A stretch of 64,000 nucleotides of DNA from positions 54,952-118,951 of the forward strand of contig DAIMZH010000004.1 of NCBI GenBank assembly GCA_036734105.1, read 5' to 3'. The DNA is from Azoarcus_F sp036734105 (GTDB lineage: Bacteria; Pseudomonadota; Gammaproteobacteria; Burkholderiales; Rhodocyclaceae). The notes under the pieces are model-generated. The model saw nothing but the letters and a program-made list of their open reading frames with translations. It did not search any database and had not been told where the DNA came from. This document shows positions 25,545 through 34,484 of the stretch, piece after piece (position 1 is the stretch's first letter; every line of letters starts with the position of its first letter). The position numbers were made by a program, and so were the translations under genes.

Positions 25545-26144
25545 TTACTGGTTGACCGGGGACTCGGGATTGAACAAATAAGCCATCACATGACGAATCT
25601 GCTCTTCTGTGAGTATCCCGCCAAAACCATTACGGGGCATGGTGCTGCACGCGTTGTAAGCCTTGGAGTTCCACAGCTTGCCCCAGGTGTATTTGACGAT
25701 TTCGTCAGATGTGCCACGTACTTTTGCGTAGCCGTGAAGCGCGGGGCCGATGGTTCCATATGACTCGTTGGCGGGGTCAAGACCATGGCAGTTGTAGCAA
25801 CTGCCACCGTTAACCGTATCGGCTTTGTCTGTCCAGGTAAGACCACGACCGCTGATGGCGATCTTCTGCCCTTCCTTCCAGTCTCCACCCTGCCAGTAGT
25901 CTCCGTTGGCAGGCCACTGAACAGTTGCCATTTCGGCCGCTTCAAGCCGCTTCATGGTTTCGCGATCAGGGTCGTTCGGGCTTGAACAGGCCTTTTGAAT
26001 TTCGTCCCTGGTCTGACGCTCGATTCCGGCAATGCCGGTTGCCTTGAAAGAGCTGACCATCATCTCTTCGATGCGCTGCTCAAGATCAGACGCCAGGGCC
26101 ACCGACGTGAACAACACCAACGGTGCAATCAACAGTTTCTTCAT
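25545..26144 (-). CDS. soxX: SoxX cytochrome c subunit
   Basis: 199 residues with a signal peptide ending VALAS. One haem site CYNCH lies at 116-120 and the axial Met at about 169 (STMPRNG). It pairs with SoxA to attach sulfur substrates to SoxY by oxidative disulfide formation and passes electrons to small cytochromes. GGAGAGCAG precedes ATG 26144. The N-terminal extension before the haem domain is longer than in minimal SoxX proteins. Confidence 0.94.
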   Translation of the reverse strand: MKKLLIAPLVLFTSVALASDLEQRIEEMMVSSFKATGIAGIERQTRDEIQKACSSPNDPDRETMKRLEAAEMATVQWPANGDYWQGGDWKEGQKIAISGRGLTWTDKADTVNGGSCYNCHGLDPANESYGTIGPALHGYAKVRGTSDEIVKYTWGKLWNSKAYNACSTMPRNGFGGILTEEQIRHVMAYLFNPESPVNQ

Positions 26145-26155
26145 GTCTGCTCTCC

Positions 26156-26956
26156 TCAACGCTTCACACCAGGCCAGACGGCCTCGCCACCATTGCCTTT
26201 GCCCGCCATGTAGACCGACAGCGCAATCGTCACATCCGATCCGAAAATCGGTTCGGCGGTGCGTTGCTGACGGAAGCAGTCCCACAGGCGATGCTGCATG
26301 GTCCAGAACTGGGAGTTCGAGACACGGTAGGCAGGCCATGACCCCCAACCCTCGGCCGCACCTTCGGGAGTCGTAATGTTGGGAAGGCCAGTAGCACGAA
26401 TACGCAAACCATCCTCTCCATGACAGGAGGCACAGGAGAAGTCCATTGCCCCTGTGCGGAAATAGAATGCCTTCTCGCCGAGCTCATACATGTCCTTCAC
26501 GGCGGGGTGGTCGAGGTCAACTGCGATCTTGTGGCCTTTCGACTGCCCAGTCACATAGGCCACGACTGCTGCCACTTTGCCCCGTTCGCCTTGACGAAAT
26601 CGGCCGTTGATGATTTCGTCAGATGGGATACCTTGCAAAGTCTCCATGCAGTACATCAGACGAGACTCAAGATCCTGCACCGTGCCCGTATCTTCAAAAA
26701 AACGCGGCATTTGAGCGGCAGCACCTTCGACCACACCTGGGCCAAGACCAAGGTCGCACTGTTCAAGTGTGGCATTTTTCGGACCACGAGCAGTCACCCA
26801 CAACTCCTCGCCTTCCATTTCATATAGTTCGGCCGGGTTGCCGTCCTGCAGCATCTGTCGGTATTCATCAAAATTCAGATCGTTGCTTGATGCGATGCTG
26901 GAAACAGCAAGGGCGACTGCAGCGCTGACCGCAACAGTCAGTATTCTTGGTTTCAT
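26156..26956 (-). CDS. soxA: SoxA cytochrome c subunit (monohaem form)
   Basis: 266 residues with an N-terminal signal peptide. Haem binding is at CASCH 175-179, with active-site Cys227 in LWDCFRQQR. The first haem site of dihaem SoxA proteins is missing: Cys67 (EQCDLG) and Cys103 (MYCMETL) remain, as in single-haem forms with a structural disulfide. With SoxX it conjugates thiosulfate to SoxY. GGAGGAGAG precedes ATG 26956. soxX follows after 11 bp. Confidence 0.95.
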   Translation of the reverse strand: MKPRILTVAVSAAVALAVSSIASSNDLNFDEYRQMLQDGNPAELYEMEGEELWVTARGPKNATLEQCDLGLGPGVVEGAAAQMPRFFEDTGTVQDLESRLMYCMETLQGIPSDEIINGRFRQGERGKVAAVVAYVTGQSKGHKIAVDLDHPAVKDMYELGEKAFYFRTGAMDFSCASCHGEDGLRIRATGLPNITTPEGAAEGWGSWPAYRVSNSQFWTMQHRLWDCFRQQRTAEPIFGSDVTIALSVYMAGKGNGGEAVWPGVKR

Positions 26957-27257
26957 TGTCTCTCCTCCAGAATTGATCCGCGTGATTCGTTTTGCGCAGG
27001 GCGTCTGAACCCGCATGCGGAATCAGCCCTTCAGATTTTTGTCAGACACCTGATCGCAAGAACGGGCGAGACGAGAAGCTTGTCGAGCTTGAGCGATCGT
27101 CGCGAACCAAGGGTCAAACCGCGACCGGATTCGCTCGTTTTTGAGGCGCATAGTGGTTTCATGCGATAAAAAACTGGTGAATATGGATCGCGGTTCCCAC
27201 TGGCGCAGCAGATCAGACTCAAGTCCGACAGGCTGACAACCCGCCCGTCGGGCGCTA
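26957..27257. other. Gap inside the sox operon between soxA and soxZ
   Basis: About 300 bp on the transcribed strand without a recognised gene. A 42-codon Arg-rich frame beginning MRLKNERIRSRFDPWFATIA ends just before the soxA leader, but it has no ribosome site. A GCCCG/CGGGC hairpin follows the soxZ stop without a T run. It may be an untranslated spacer that sets soxAXB levels. Confidence 0.4.
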
Positions 27258-27569
27258 TTAACGGATTTGAACCGTGTCAGTGCGGCTTTCGCCTTTGTTG
27301 TCCACCCAACTGACTTCAACGGATTCGCCCGAAGCGCCACCATTGAACTTGAATGCCAGATACGGGTTGGTGGATACAGACGGACCAAGGTTGGCTATCA
27401 GCACCGTTTTGTCCTGATGCTTGGCTGTCAACTGGGTGATGTAGTGCGCCGGGATGAACTCACCAGCGGAATCACGGCGTTGACCGGTTTCCATCGGGTG
27501 GGACATGAGTACGCGAACTTCGGTTACGCCGTCGCTGGATGCGGCGCGGATACGCATGGGACCTGCCAT
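27258..27569 (-). CDS. soxZ: SoxZ sulfur carrier subunit
   Basis: 103 residues, with the family pattern IRAASSDGVTEVRVLMSHPME, FIPAHYITQL and NPYLAFKFNGG. It dimerises with SoxY in the periplasm and has no leader of its own, being exported with SoxY. AGGAGATAG precedes the ATG. It follows soxY by 32 bp. Confidence 0.96.
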   Translation of the reverse strand: MAGPMRIRAASSDGVTEVRVLMSHPMETGQRRDSAGEFIPAHYITQLTAKHQDKTVLIANLGPSVSTNPYLAFKFNGGASGESVEVSWVDNKGESRTDTVQIR

Positions 27570-27601
27570 TGTTCTATCTCCTGTAACTTATGTCTTGTCG
27601 A

Positions 27602-28069
27602 TCAGCCGCCGCAGCCGCCGAGGGTGACCTTGATCTCTTTCTTGGCCATGTAGAACTTGCCATCGGCCTTGACAACGGCAAAGACATCGGACGTCTGACC
27701 CATCTTGACGCGCGTCTGCACGTCGGCCATCGTGCCTTGCGGAATGTCGAAACTCGCCGCCAGCATGTTGGGGTTCTTCTCGATCATGATCGCGATCTGC
27801 TCAACATTGCTCAGACTGCTATTCACCCCAACCGGCACAACTGCACCGTTCTCGGCGATGTCAGGGCCAATGATCTGCACGTCACCGCTCTCAACGGGAG
27901 CACCCGCATTGAGCGCACTGAGTGCCTCGTCCATGGTCTTTGCAGCAAAAGCTTCACGCTCCTGAGCTGCCATTGCCATTCCCGGCTTGATCATGCCGGC
28001 TGCAACCAACAAACCGAACACGCCGATACCACCACCGGCCTTGAGTGTTTCCCTGCGCTGAATATTCAT
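27602..28069 (-). CDS. soxY: SoxY sulfur-carrier protein
   Basis: 155 residues with a twin-arginine-type leader starting MNIQRRETLKAGG. The C-terminus is GGCGG, the swinging arm whose Cys153 carries thiosulfate-derived intermediates through SoxXA, SoxB and SoxCD. GGAGAGACGG precedes ATG 28069. Gene order soxD-Y-Z is on one transcript. Confidence 0.96.
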   Translation of the reverse strand: MNIQRRETLKAGGGIGVFGLLVAAGMIKPGMAMAAQEREAFAAKTMDEALSALNAGAPVESGDVQIIGPDIAENGAVVPVGVNSSLSNVEQIAIMIEKNPNMLAASFDIPQGTMADVQTRVKMGQTSDVFAVVKADGKFYMAKKEIKVTLGGCGG

Positions 28070-28089
28070 TCCGTCTCTCCTCTTGACAG

Positions 28090-29154
28090 TTACTGCGCCT
28101 TGGCGCCCGACATGATCCACTGGACGAGCGCCTTGGCTTCATCGTCCGTTAAGTGGCCTTGAGGCGGCATCGGAATCGCCCCCCACACACCCTGACCACC
28201 GTTTTTTACCTTGGCGGTCAAGTATTCAGTTGCATCAGCCCGATCCTTATACTTTGCCTGAATCTCGTTGTACCCGGGGCCAATAATCTTGTTGGCAACG
28301 CCGTGACAAGCCATGCATCCCTTTGCATTGGCCAGCGCCAAGGCTGCTGCTGCGTCAGATTGTTCAGCAGGCGACGAGTCACCGGTGGGCTCAATGGTCA
28401 CCACACCACGAACCGGGCCTACTTCGCGGTTCTGGTCGGCCAGGTTACCGTGAGCATCGCGCGCATAGTCTGGCAGGGACGAGGCAATTACGACCTCGGT
28501 CTTGCAGTTTTCCATACACAGCACGCCCTGGACATCTGGAGTCCCGCCGTTGCCAATGCCGCCGTCAGCCGCCGATGCGCCAGGCCACATGCCATGATCC
28601 GTGGTCATGCCATTGCGGTTGGGCATCAACTCCTGCACTTCGCGGATGTTTTCGTGACTCAACACAAAATCGTCATCGACGACTTCCGAGAGGTTCAGCA
28701 TGTAAGCCAGCAGCCCATAGACTTCGTCGTCGGTAAGAGACTTGGGCGCAGTCCATGGCATGGCACGACGAATGTAGTCGAAGAGTGTCGAAATGGTCGG
28801 CACTTTCATCATCGTCGAACGCTGCGGGAAAGAATGATCGGTGAGCGCCTGTACCCGGCCTGTTTCAATGTCCGACGGCCTTACGCCACCAACCAGAGGG
28901 GTAAATACCTCGTTGGATTCGCCAAACGAACCATGACAAACAGTACAGTGGGCCTCCCAGGTGTCTTCGCCATCGAAAACGCTCCCGGAACCCTCGGGCA
29001 GCCCAACAAAATCGGGCCTTACATCGATATCCCACTTGGCGACTTCGGCAGGCGTGGCCTCTCTTCCAATGTTTTCAAAGCGATCAAAAGCCACCGCTGT
29101 CGTGCTTGCACCCGCAATCGCCAGGGCAATCAGTGTTTTAGAGAACCTGAACAT
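28090..29154 (-). CDS. soxD: SoxD dihaem cytochrome c
   Basis: 354 residues. A signal peptide ends TTAVA. Haem sites are CTVCH (70-74) and CMACH (280-284), one in each half. It is the electron-accepting subunit of sulfane dehydrogenase SoxCD, which oxidises the SoxY-bound sulfane. The start overlaps the end of soxC by 17 bp, so the two are coupled. Presence of SoxCD means thiosulfate can be oxidised fully without obligate sulfur globules. Confidence 0.93.
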   Translation of the reverse strand: MFRFSKTLIALAIAGASTTAVAFDRFENIGREATPAEVAKWDIDVRPDFVGLPEGSGSVFDGEDTWEAHCTVCHGSFGESNEVFTPLVGGVRPSDIETGRVQALTDHSFPQRSTMMKVPTISTLFDYIRRAMPWTAPKSLTDDEVYGLLAYMLNLSEVVDDDFVLSHENIREVQELMPNRNGMTTDHGMWPGASAADGGIGNGGTPDVQGVLCMENCKTEVVIASSLPDYARDAHGNLADQNREVGPVRGVVTIEPTGDSSPAEQSDAAAALALANAKGCMACHGVANKIIGPGYNEIQAKYKDRADATEYLTAKVKNGGQGVWGAIPMPPQGHLTDDEAKALVQWIMSGAKAQ

Positions 29155-30478
29155 TGCTCACCTCTCCCGACTCTTCCACCTTCCAGGACTGAATGGCGTT
29201 GTTGTGATAGATCGACGACGTCCCGCGCACTGCGCGCAACTGACCGTAGCTGGGTTGTACATGGCCGGTTTCATCAACCGCTCGCGACTGCAGAATGGCG
29301 GGCTTGCCGTCCCACACCCAATCAACATTGAAACGGGTAAGCGCCTTGGACAGCACAGGCGTTTCGAGGCGCGTCGGCATCCAGTTGATACCGCCGTCGA
29401 CCGATACGTCGACACGGGTGACCTTGCCGCGACCAGACCAGGCCAGGCCGGAAATGTTGTGAAAGCCCTTGTCGAGCAGTATCTGACCACCAGAAGGGCT
29501 GGTGACAACCGACTTGACCTCTTGCACGGAAGTGTACTGCCGATGCAGGCCATCCGGCATCATGTCGATGTAGTGGACAGCCTCGTCCTTTGTGGCATAG
29601 GGCATGTCACCCACTTCGATTCGACGCAGCCACTTGACCCAGCTCACGCCTTGAACTCCCGGCACAACCAGACGCAGCGGATAGCCGTTTTCAGGCCGCA
29701 TCATCTCGCCGTTCATGCCGTAAGCCACGAGAACCTCGCCAGACTCAACCAACTCCATGGGAATGGTACGCGTCATTGACGAGCCGTCTGCACCCTCGGC
29801 CAGGATGTAACGCCCCTTCTTGTAGTCGGCACCGCACATGTCAAGAATGAGCTTGAGTGGCACACCGGTGAACTCAGAACAGGAAACCATGCCATGTGAA
29901 TACTGCACGGTCGGCACCGCGACGTTACCCCACTCCATGCCAGTGTTGGCACCACATTCGATGAAGTGAATACGGGACACTGACGGCAGACGCATGAGAT
30001 CGTCCATGGTGTAGACCGCGTTGGTCTTGACCAAGCCGTTGATCATCAGGCGATGGCGGTTGGGATCGATATCATGCCAACCCTGGTGATGCCGCTCAAA
30101 GTGCAGGCCTGACGGCGTGATGATGCCGAACAAACCCTGCAGGGGTGCAAACGACACTGAAGAACCACCAACCCGGGTCAGTCCCGGGCTCTCCCGACGC
30201 ACCAGACCGCGTTCGTACTTGGACGGCACACCATATGGATTTGCCGCAACCGGCAAACCAAGCGAGGTAGTCCACTCCGGCAGCTCAAGAATGGCGGGAT
30301 CACCCAAACCACCCTGAGCGCGCGCCACAGCGGGCGCAGCCATGGCTGCGCTTGCAGCCAGAAAGGCGTTGCGCATGAAGTCGCGCCGCCCCTTGGTCAC
30401 TGCCCCGATCTGATCCTGGGACAGGAAATTCTCCGGTGCCGGCCTGATTCTACCCGGCCGGGTGTAGTTGCTCGTCAT
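29138..30478 (-). CDS. soxC: SoxC sulfane dehydrogenase molybdopterin subunit
   Basis: 446 residues of the sulfite oxidase family. A twin-arginine leader (GRRDFMRNAFLAASAAM) near residue 30 marks folded export with molybdenum cofactor. The Mo-ligating Cys is in HFIECGANTGMEWGN, and the C-terminal dimer domain follows. GGGGAGTCGAAGC precedes ATG 30478. It is the first structural gene of the operon, 41 bp after the ArsR gene. Confidence 0.95.
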   Translation of the reverse strand: MTSNYTRPGRIRPAPENFLSQDQIGAVTKGRRDFMRNAFLAASAAMAAPAVARAQGGLGDPAILELPEWTTSLGLPVAANPYGVPSKYERGLVRRESPGLTRVGGSSVSFAPLQGLFGIITPSGLHFERHHQGWHDIDPNRHRLMINGLVKTNAVYTMDDLMRLPSVSRIHFIECGANTGMEWGNVAVPTVQYSHGMVSCSEFTGVPLKLILDMCGADYKKGRYILAEGADGSSMTRTIPMELVESGEVLVAYGMNGEMMRPENGYPLRLVVPGVQGVSWVKWLRRIEVGDMPYATKDEAVHYIDMMPDGLHRQYTSVQEVKSVVTSPSGGQILLDKGFHNISGLAWSGRGKVTRVDVSVDGGINWMPTRLETPVLSKALTRFNVDWVWDGKPAILQSRAVDETGHVQPSYGQLRAVRGTSSIYHNNAIQSWKVEESGEVSNVQVL

Positions 30479-30519
30479 GCTTCGACTCCCCTTTTTACCC
30501 GTGTGGTAACGTTGATCAA

Positions 30520-30879
30520 TCAACTTTGTTTTTCGTGTAAATCCTGTTCGAGCCTGAGTAAGGACCGCCGCCTGGGCAAGCTCAAGTCAGTGCGTGAAGC
30601 GATGGTCACACACACTGTCCGGCACAAATCCGAAAAGTTTGGATCGACTATCCGGTAGAACACCTGACTGCCTTCGCGACGACGATCAACGACTCCAGCG
30701 CGATACAGCAGGTTGAGGTGTCTTGAAGTGTTGGCCTGGTTCAGACCGGTCGTCTCGACGACCTCCCCCACAGCCATCTCGCCGTTGCACAGGCAGTGCA
30801 GAATGCGCAGACGCGTCGGCTCTGACAACAAGCTGAAGTAATCCGCAACGGTTTCGAAGACCTTGGAAAGCTCATCCAT
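30520..30879 (-). CDS. ArsR-family regulator of the sox genes (SoxR/BigR-like)
   Basis: 119 residues from ATG 30879, with TTG 30897 as an alternative. A winged HTH covers residues 15-80 (LSEPTRLRILHCLCNGE, LNQANTSRHLNLLYRAG). Cys29, Cys31, Cys86 and Cys90 lie in the two helices where persulfide-sensing relatives (BigR, SqrR) carry their reactive Cys pair, so sulfane sulfur sensing is likely. A perfect palindrome just upstream (30918-30939) is the probable operator for this operon and the divergent fcc genes. Confidence 0.88.
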   Translation of the reverse strand: MDELSKVFETVADYFSLLSEPTRLRILHCLCNGEMAVGEVVETTGLNQANTSRHLNLLYRAGVVDRRREGSQVFYRIVDPNFSDLCRTVCVTIASRTDLSLPRRRSLLRLEQDLHEKQS

Positions 30880-30917
30880 TTTCTTGATCTGGATCAAATG
30901 TGCTGGACGCGACTGTA

Positions 30918-30939
30918 TGACTATATGCGCATATAGTCA
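30918..30939. promoter_or_regulatory. 22-bp perfect palindrome, likely ArsR-type operator
   Basis: The arms TGACTATATGC and GCATATAGTCA meet without a spacer. The ATATGCGCATAT centre is the style of ArsR/SmtB operators. It lies between the divergent regulator gene and the fccAB-like genes. Confidence 0.75.
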
Positions 30940-31141
30940 ACCCCTAATATTTGTTCACTGCGCCATTTGACGGGAGGTCGATAGTTGTGCAAACGCTTGT
31001 TACGACATCTTTTATTGCGATAGACTCAAGGATGTCGTGCCAAAAACAGGCGTCAGACCTTCAACGCCGACAAGAACAGCGAATGAATTTTTACAAGGGC
31101 GACAAAAATCGCACTGATGTTTCTGGAGAGGAGGAATCAAC

Positions 31142-31459
31142 TTGAAAACACGGATTATCGCAAGCCTGTTCGGCCTGGCCCTCGTGGCGGGTGTTGCGCA
31201 TGCTCAAGACCCGCACCTGGCACGCAACCTCGCTGCCACCTGTGCAAACTGCCACGGCACCAACGGCGTCACCGCCGATGGTGATGCACTTGGCGAAATG
31301 ATCACCCTGGCAGGAATGCCAGCCAAGGAGATCATCGAGAAGATCAATGATTACCGCTCGGGCGACATGCCAGCAACGATCATGCACCAGATTGCCAAGG
31401 GCTACACCGATGAGCAGATCAAGCTCGTCGCCGATTTTTTTGCTGCACAGGCCAACTGA
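31142..31459 (+). CDS. soxE: Monohaem cytochrome c, flavocytochrome c small subunit (SoxE/FccA-like)
   Basis: 105 residues. A signal peptide ends GVAHA, and CANCH at 34-38 binds the single haem. The start is TTG 31142, fixed by the strong ribosome site GGAGAGGAGGAAT and by the signal peptide. The flavoprotein gene follows after 12 bp. Together they form flavocytochrome c sulfide dehydrogenase, which oxidises sulfide in the periplasm and reduces a cytochrome c. FccA of some bacteria is dihaem; this one is monohaem. Confidence 0.88.
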   Translation: MKTRIIASLFGLALVAGVAHAQDPHLARNLAATCANCHGTNGVTADGDALGEMITLAGMPAKEIIEKINDYRSGDMPATIMHQIAKGYTDEQIKLVADFFAAQAN

Positions 31460-31471
31460 GGAGAAAGCCCA

Positions 31472-32752
31472 ATGCTGAACAGACGTGATTTCCTCAAGGC
31501 CATTGGCACCATGACCGCCGCAACCGGCGCCATGACGGGTATGGCCGGATTTGCTTTTGCCAACGAAGGCAGCAAGGGCCACGTGGTCGTGGTCGGCGGC
31601 GGGTGGGGTGGTACCACCGCTGCCAAGTATCTCCGCATGTGGAGCAATGGTGCAGTCAAGGTCACCCTGATCGAGCCACAAAAGGAGTTCATCTCCTGCC
31701 CGATCTCCAACATGGTCATCGGCGGCTACAAGGACATGGCCTACATCACCGCCAGCTATGACAATCTTGCGTCGCGCTGGGGCGTAGAAGTCATTCACGA
31801 CATGGTCACCGGCATTGATGTGGCCAAACGCGAAATGACATTGGCTGGCGGGCAAAAGCTGAGCTATGATCGTGCGGTACTTTCACCCGGCATCGACTTC
31901 CTGCCGGAGCAGATCGAAGGGTTGGCTGGCAACGAAGAGCGCATACCGCACGCATGGAAGGCCGGCTCGCAGACGGTGATCCTGCGCAAGCAACTGGAAG
32001 ACATGGCCGATGGTGGCGTGGTCGCCATCCATATTCCCAAGGTGCCCTATCGCTGCCCCCCCGGACCTTACGAACGCGCCTGCCTGATCTCCGACTATCT
32101 GCTCGCGCACAAGCCCAAATCCAAGGTCATCCTGCTGGACTCAAACCCCGAGATTCAATCCAAAAAAGGGCTATTTACCAAAGCGTTCGAGGACCGCTAC
32201 AGCGGCATTCTCGAATATCGCCCCAACAGCACACTGGTCAAGGTTGACGCCAGCACGCTTGAGGCCGAACTCGACTTCTCCGAAGTCACGGCAGACGTGC
32301 TCAACGTGATCCCGCCGATGCGCGCCGGCCGTCTGGTCGATATGCTTGGCGTTGAGTTGATCAACGATCGCTGGGTGGACGTAGACTGGCTGACCATGGA
32401 AGCCAAGGGCGTGGCCAACGTGCATGTGATCGGCGATGCCACTTTCCCGGCGCCCACCATGCCCAAGTCCGGGCACATGGCCAACCAGCATGCCAAGGTG
32501 GCCGCAGCCGCTATTCTCAACGCCATGGCAGACCTGCCGCCAAACCCGACGCCAGTGGTCATGAACACCTGCTACAGCTTCGTGAATGGCAGCAATGTGG
32601 TGCACGTCGCTTCGGTACACCAGTACGATGCAGAGCAGAAGACCTTCCTGCCAGTGCAAGGCTCTGGCGGCGTTTCCGCTGCAGCCAGCGAGCTCGAAGG
32701 AAAGTACGCCTTGTCCTGGGCCCAAAACGTCTGGGCCGACATGCTTGCGTGA
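31472..32752 (+). CDS. fccB: Flavocytochrome c sulfide dehydrogenase flavoprotein (FccB/SoxF)
   Basis: 426 residues. A twin-arginine leader (NRRDFLKAIG) is followed by the FAD motif VVVVGGGWGGTTAAKYL and a second FAD segment VHVIGDATF. The redox-active disulfide is likely Cys195 (YRCPPGPYERA) and Cys367 (NTCYSF), 172 residues apart as in known FccB. It oxidises sulfide to sulfane sulfur and passes electrons to the cytochrome encoded just before it. GGAG precedes the ATG. A long perfect terminator follows. Confidence 0.94.
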   Translation: MLNRRDFLKAIGTMTAATGAMTGMAGFAFANEGSKGHVVVVGGGWGGTTAAKYLRMWSNGAVKVTLIEPQKEFISCPISNMVIGGYKDMAYITASYDNLASRWGVEVIHDMVTGIDVAKREMTLAGGQKLSYDRAVLSPGIDFLPEQIEGLAGNEERIPHAWKAGSQTVILRKQLEDMADGGVVAIHIPKVPYRCPPGPYERACLISDYLLAHKPKSKVILLDSNPEIQSKKGLFTKAFEDRYSGILEYRPNSTLVKVDASTLEAELDFSEVTADVLNVIPPMRAGRLVDMLGVELINDRWVDVDWLTMEAKGVANVHVIGDATFPAPTMPKSGHMANQHAKVAAAAILNAMADLPPNPTPVVMNTCYSFVNGSNVVHVASVHQYDAEQKTFLPVQGSGGVSAAASELEGKYALSWAQNVWADMLA

Positions 32753-32762
32753 AGCTCTCGCG

Positions 32763-32806
32763 CTGCGACAAAAAAAGGCGCCTCCGGGCGCCTTTTTTTG
32801 TCGCAG
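32763..32806. terminator. Bidirectional terminator after fccB
   Basis: Perfect 20-bp arms (32763-32782 and 32787-32806) around TCCG, with a GGCGCC core and seven A/T pairs on each side. It can end fccB and the convergent cytochrome gene. Confidence 0.95.
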
Positions 32807-32820
32807 TGCAAGCCGCAAAC

Positions 32821-33441
32821 TTATTTAAGTGCGCTCACATACAAGGCGACAGCCTTGATCTCGAGTTCCGTCATGTTGGCTGCAATGGAGTGCATCACAT
32901 CATTCTCGGTAGTACGCGGCCGATCATTGAAGGACTTGAGCTGGCGCTCGGTGTAACGCGCGATCTGACCAGCCAGTCTCGGCAACTCAGCATTGCCATA
33001 ACCCTCCCGACCATGACAGCCCGCGCAGGGTGCAACACCCGAAAACTCGTTGCCTCTGTGGAAAATAAAGCTTCCGACCTGCAACAGCGCCTCGTCTTCA
33101 ACTTCATTGCTCAAGGCCGGTTTACGCTCATAGAACACACCAAGCGCGATCATGTCTTCTGGCGTCAGACCTTCTACCATACTGCCCATGGTTCGGCTCT
33201 GACGCTTACCTGTCAAAAAGGCCTCAAGCTGCTTGGCGGTGTATTGATAATGCTGGGCCGCCAGACGCGGATACAGAGGCGTCGTACTCTCCCCCTCAGC
33301 GCCGTGGCACATGAAACACCTGGCCATGTGAATCTCTTCTGCTTTCGTCAGATCCACATCGGGCGGGTCAATCGCAAATGCTGCCGAACCCAGAAACCCG
33401 GCAGCACACGCTACCGCGAGCTTTTGTAAATACTTTTTCAT
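32821..33441 (-). CDS. Dihaem cytochrome c, c4-like
   Basis: 206 residues. A signal peptide ends SAAFA. CFMCH (42-46) and CAGCH (139-143) lie in two similar halves, each with PRLA.Q..Y...QL, the hallmark of cytochrome c4-type proteins. It is likely a soluble periplasmic shuttle from Sox/Fcc enzymes to a terminal oxidase. It converges with fccB and shares its terminator. GGAGAGAGACGC precedes the ATG. Confidence 0.9.
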   Translation of the reverse strand: MKKYLQKLAVACAAGFLGSAAFAIDPPDVDLTKAEEIHMARCFMCHGAEGESTTPLYPRLAAQHYQYTAKQLEAFLTGKRQSRTMGSMVEGLTPEDMIALGVFYERKPALSNEVEDEALLQVGSFIFHRGNEFSGVAPCAGCHGREGYGNAELPRLAGQIARYTERQLKSFNDRPRTTENDVMHSIAANMTELEIKAVALYVSALK

Positions 33442-33592
33442 TGCGTCTCTCTCCAGACTATCTCTCTTTTGAATACGGAAGTCTAAATCAGAAAACAGTC
33501 ATAAGCCAAATTGGCACTGCACCGATCGAATCAAAATACGCTGTGGGCGCGCAGAAAATGACTTGCCGGGCACCGACGTGCCTGATGAAGGC

Positions 33593-34057
33593 TCAGCCTC
33601 TCCAGCCCAGCTCAAGCACCCATGGTCCCACTCCAGCCGCCAGCACACTCTGGATGTAGGGCACCAGCGACTGAGGCAACGCATCACGTGGCGCCCACAA
33701 CAGATCATCGCACTTGTCAGGCTCGGCGATGCGGGGCTCCCCCGAACAAGAGGCAGCCCGCAATACGAATTCGATCCGGTTGGTATCCGACAGACGATGA
33801 ACCACGCCAAGCACCGATAGCCCAGCGAAGTCGACCTCCACCCCCAACTCCTCAGCCAACTCCCGAACTGCGGTTTCACGCATGGACTCACCTGGCTCCA
33901 CGTGACCACCGGGAAGACTGTAGAGCCCATCAAAGAAGCCAGTACCCTTCCTGCGCATCAACAGCACGCAACCGTCCCGCTCGATGAGGACATGCACACC
34001 AGTAAGAATCCCTTCGTGCCCGCCAGACCGGGGCTCAGTGCTTGCCTGTGCTTCCAA
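33593..34057 (-). CDS. NUDIX hydrolase
   Basis: 154 residues if started at TTG 34057, six bases after GGGAGG; GTG 34063 is possible. The Nudix box spans GGHVEPGESM through RELAEELGV and binds Mg for hydrolysis of nucleoside-diphosphate derivatives. The gene overlaps the 3' end of dut by 23 bp. A house-cleaning role alongside dUTPase fits, though the substrate is unknown. Confidence 0.85.
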   Translation of the reverse strand: MEAQASTEPRSGGHEGILTGVHVLIERDGCVLLMRRKGTGFFDGLYSLPGGHVEPGESMRETAVRELAEELGVEVDFAGLSVLGVVHRLSDTNRIEFVLRAASCSGEPRIAEPDKCDDLLWAPRDALPQSLVPYIQSVLAAGVGPWVLELGWRG

Positions 34058-34484
34058 AACCACCCTCCCCTCGCTGACTGACGGCAAAATCGTCGACAAA
34101 GCTGAAGCCAACCTGCAACACCGGCACAACCACCAACTGGGCAATACGTTCCATTGGTTCGATGACGAAAGCCTGACTGCCACGGTTCCACACCGAAACA
34201 AAGATCTGACCCTGATAATCGGAGTCGATCAGGCCCACCAGATTGCCCAGAACAATCCCATGCTTGTGACCCAGGCCGGAGCGCGGCAGTATCATCGCCG
34301 CCAGACCAGGATCAGCCAGGTGAATGGCCAACCCTGTAGGCACCAAAATCGTTGCACCCGGCCCCAGCGTTTGGGCTGCCTCCACACAGGCACGCAGATC
34401 GAGTCCAGCCGCGCCAGCAGTCGCATAGGCAGGCAGCGCCTCATGCAGACGCGCATCAAGAATTTTTACGTCAATTTTGTGCAT
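34035..34484 (-). CDS. dut: Deoxyuridine triphosphatase
   Basis: 149 residues of the trimeric dUTPase family: AGAAGLDLRAC, LPRSGLGHKHGIVLGN, GLIDSDYQG, and the C-terminal RGEGGFGSTGKH, which closes over the active site. It keeps dUTP low and makes dUMP for thymidylate. GGGAGGTC precedes ATG 34484, and the start overlaps the end of coaBC. The coaBC-dut pairing is common in proteobacteria. Confidence 0.97.
   Translation of the reverse strand: MHKIDVKILDARLHEALPAYATAGAAGLDLRACVEAAQTLGPGATILVPTGLAIHLADPGLAAMILPRSGLGHKHGIVLGNLVGLIDSDYQGQIFVSVWNRGSQAFVIEPMERIAQLVVVPVLQVGFSFVDDFAVSQRGEGGFGSTGKH

Noticed and set aside
27031..27222. 63-codon minus-strand ORF in the soxZ-soxA gap
   Set aside because: No ribosome site, no recognisable family, and a second frame of equal quality overlaps it.
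28153..29331. Long 392-codon plus-strand frame across the soxD region
   Set aside because: Antisense to soxD and the end of soxC, with no recognisable domain; a by-product of codon bias.
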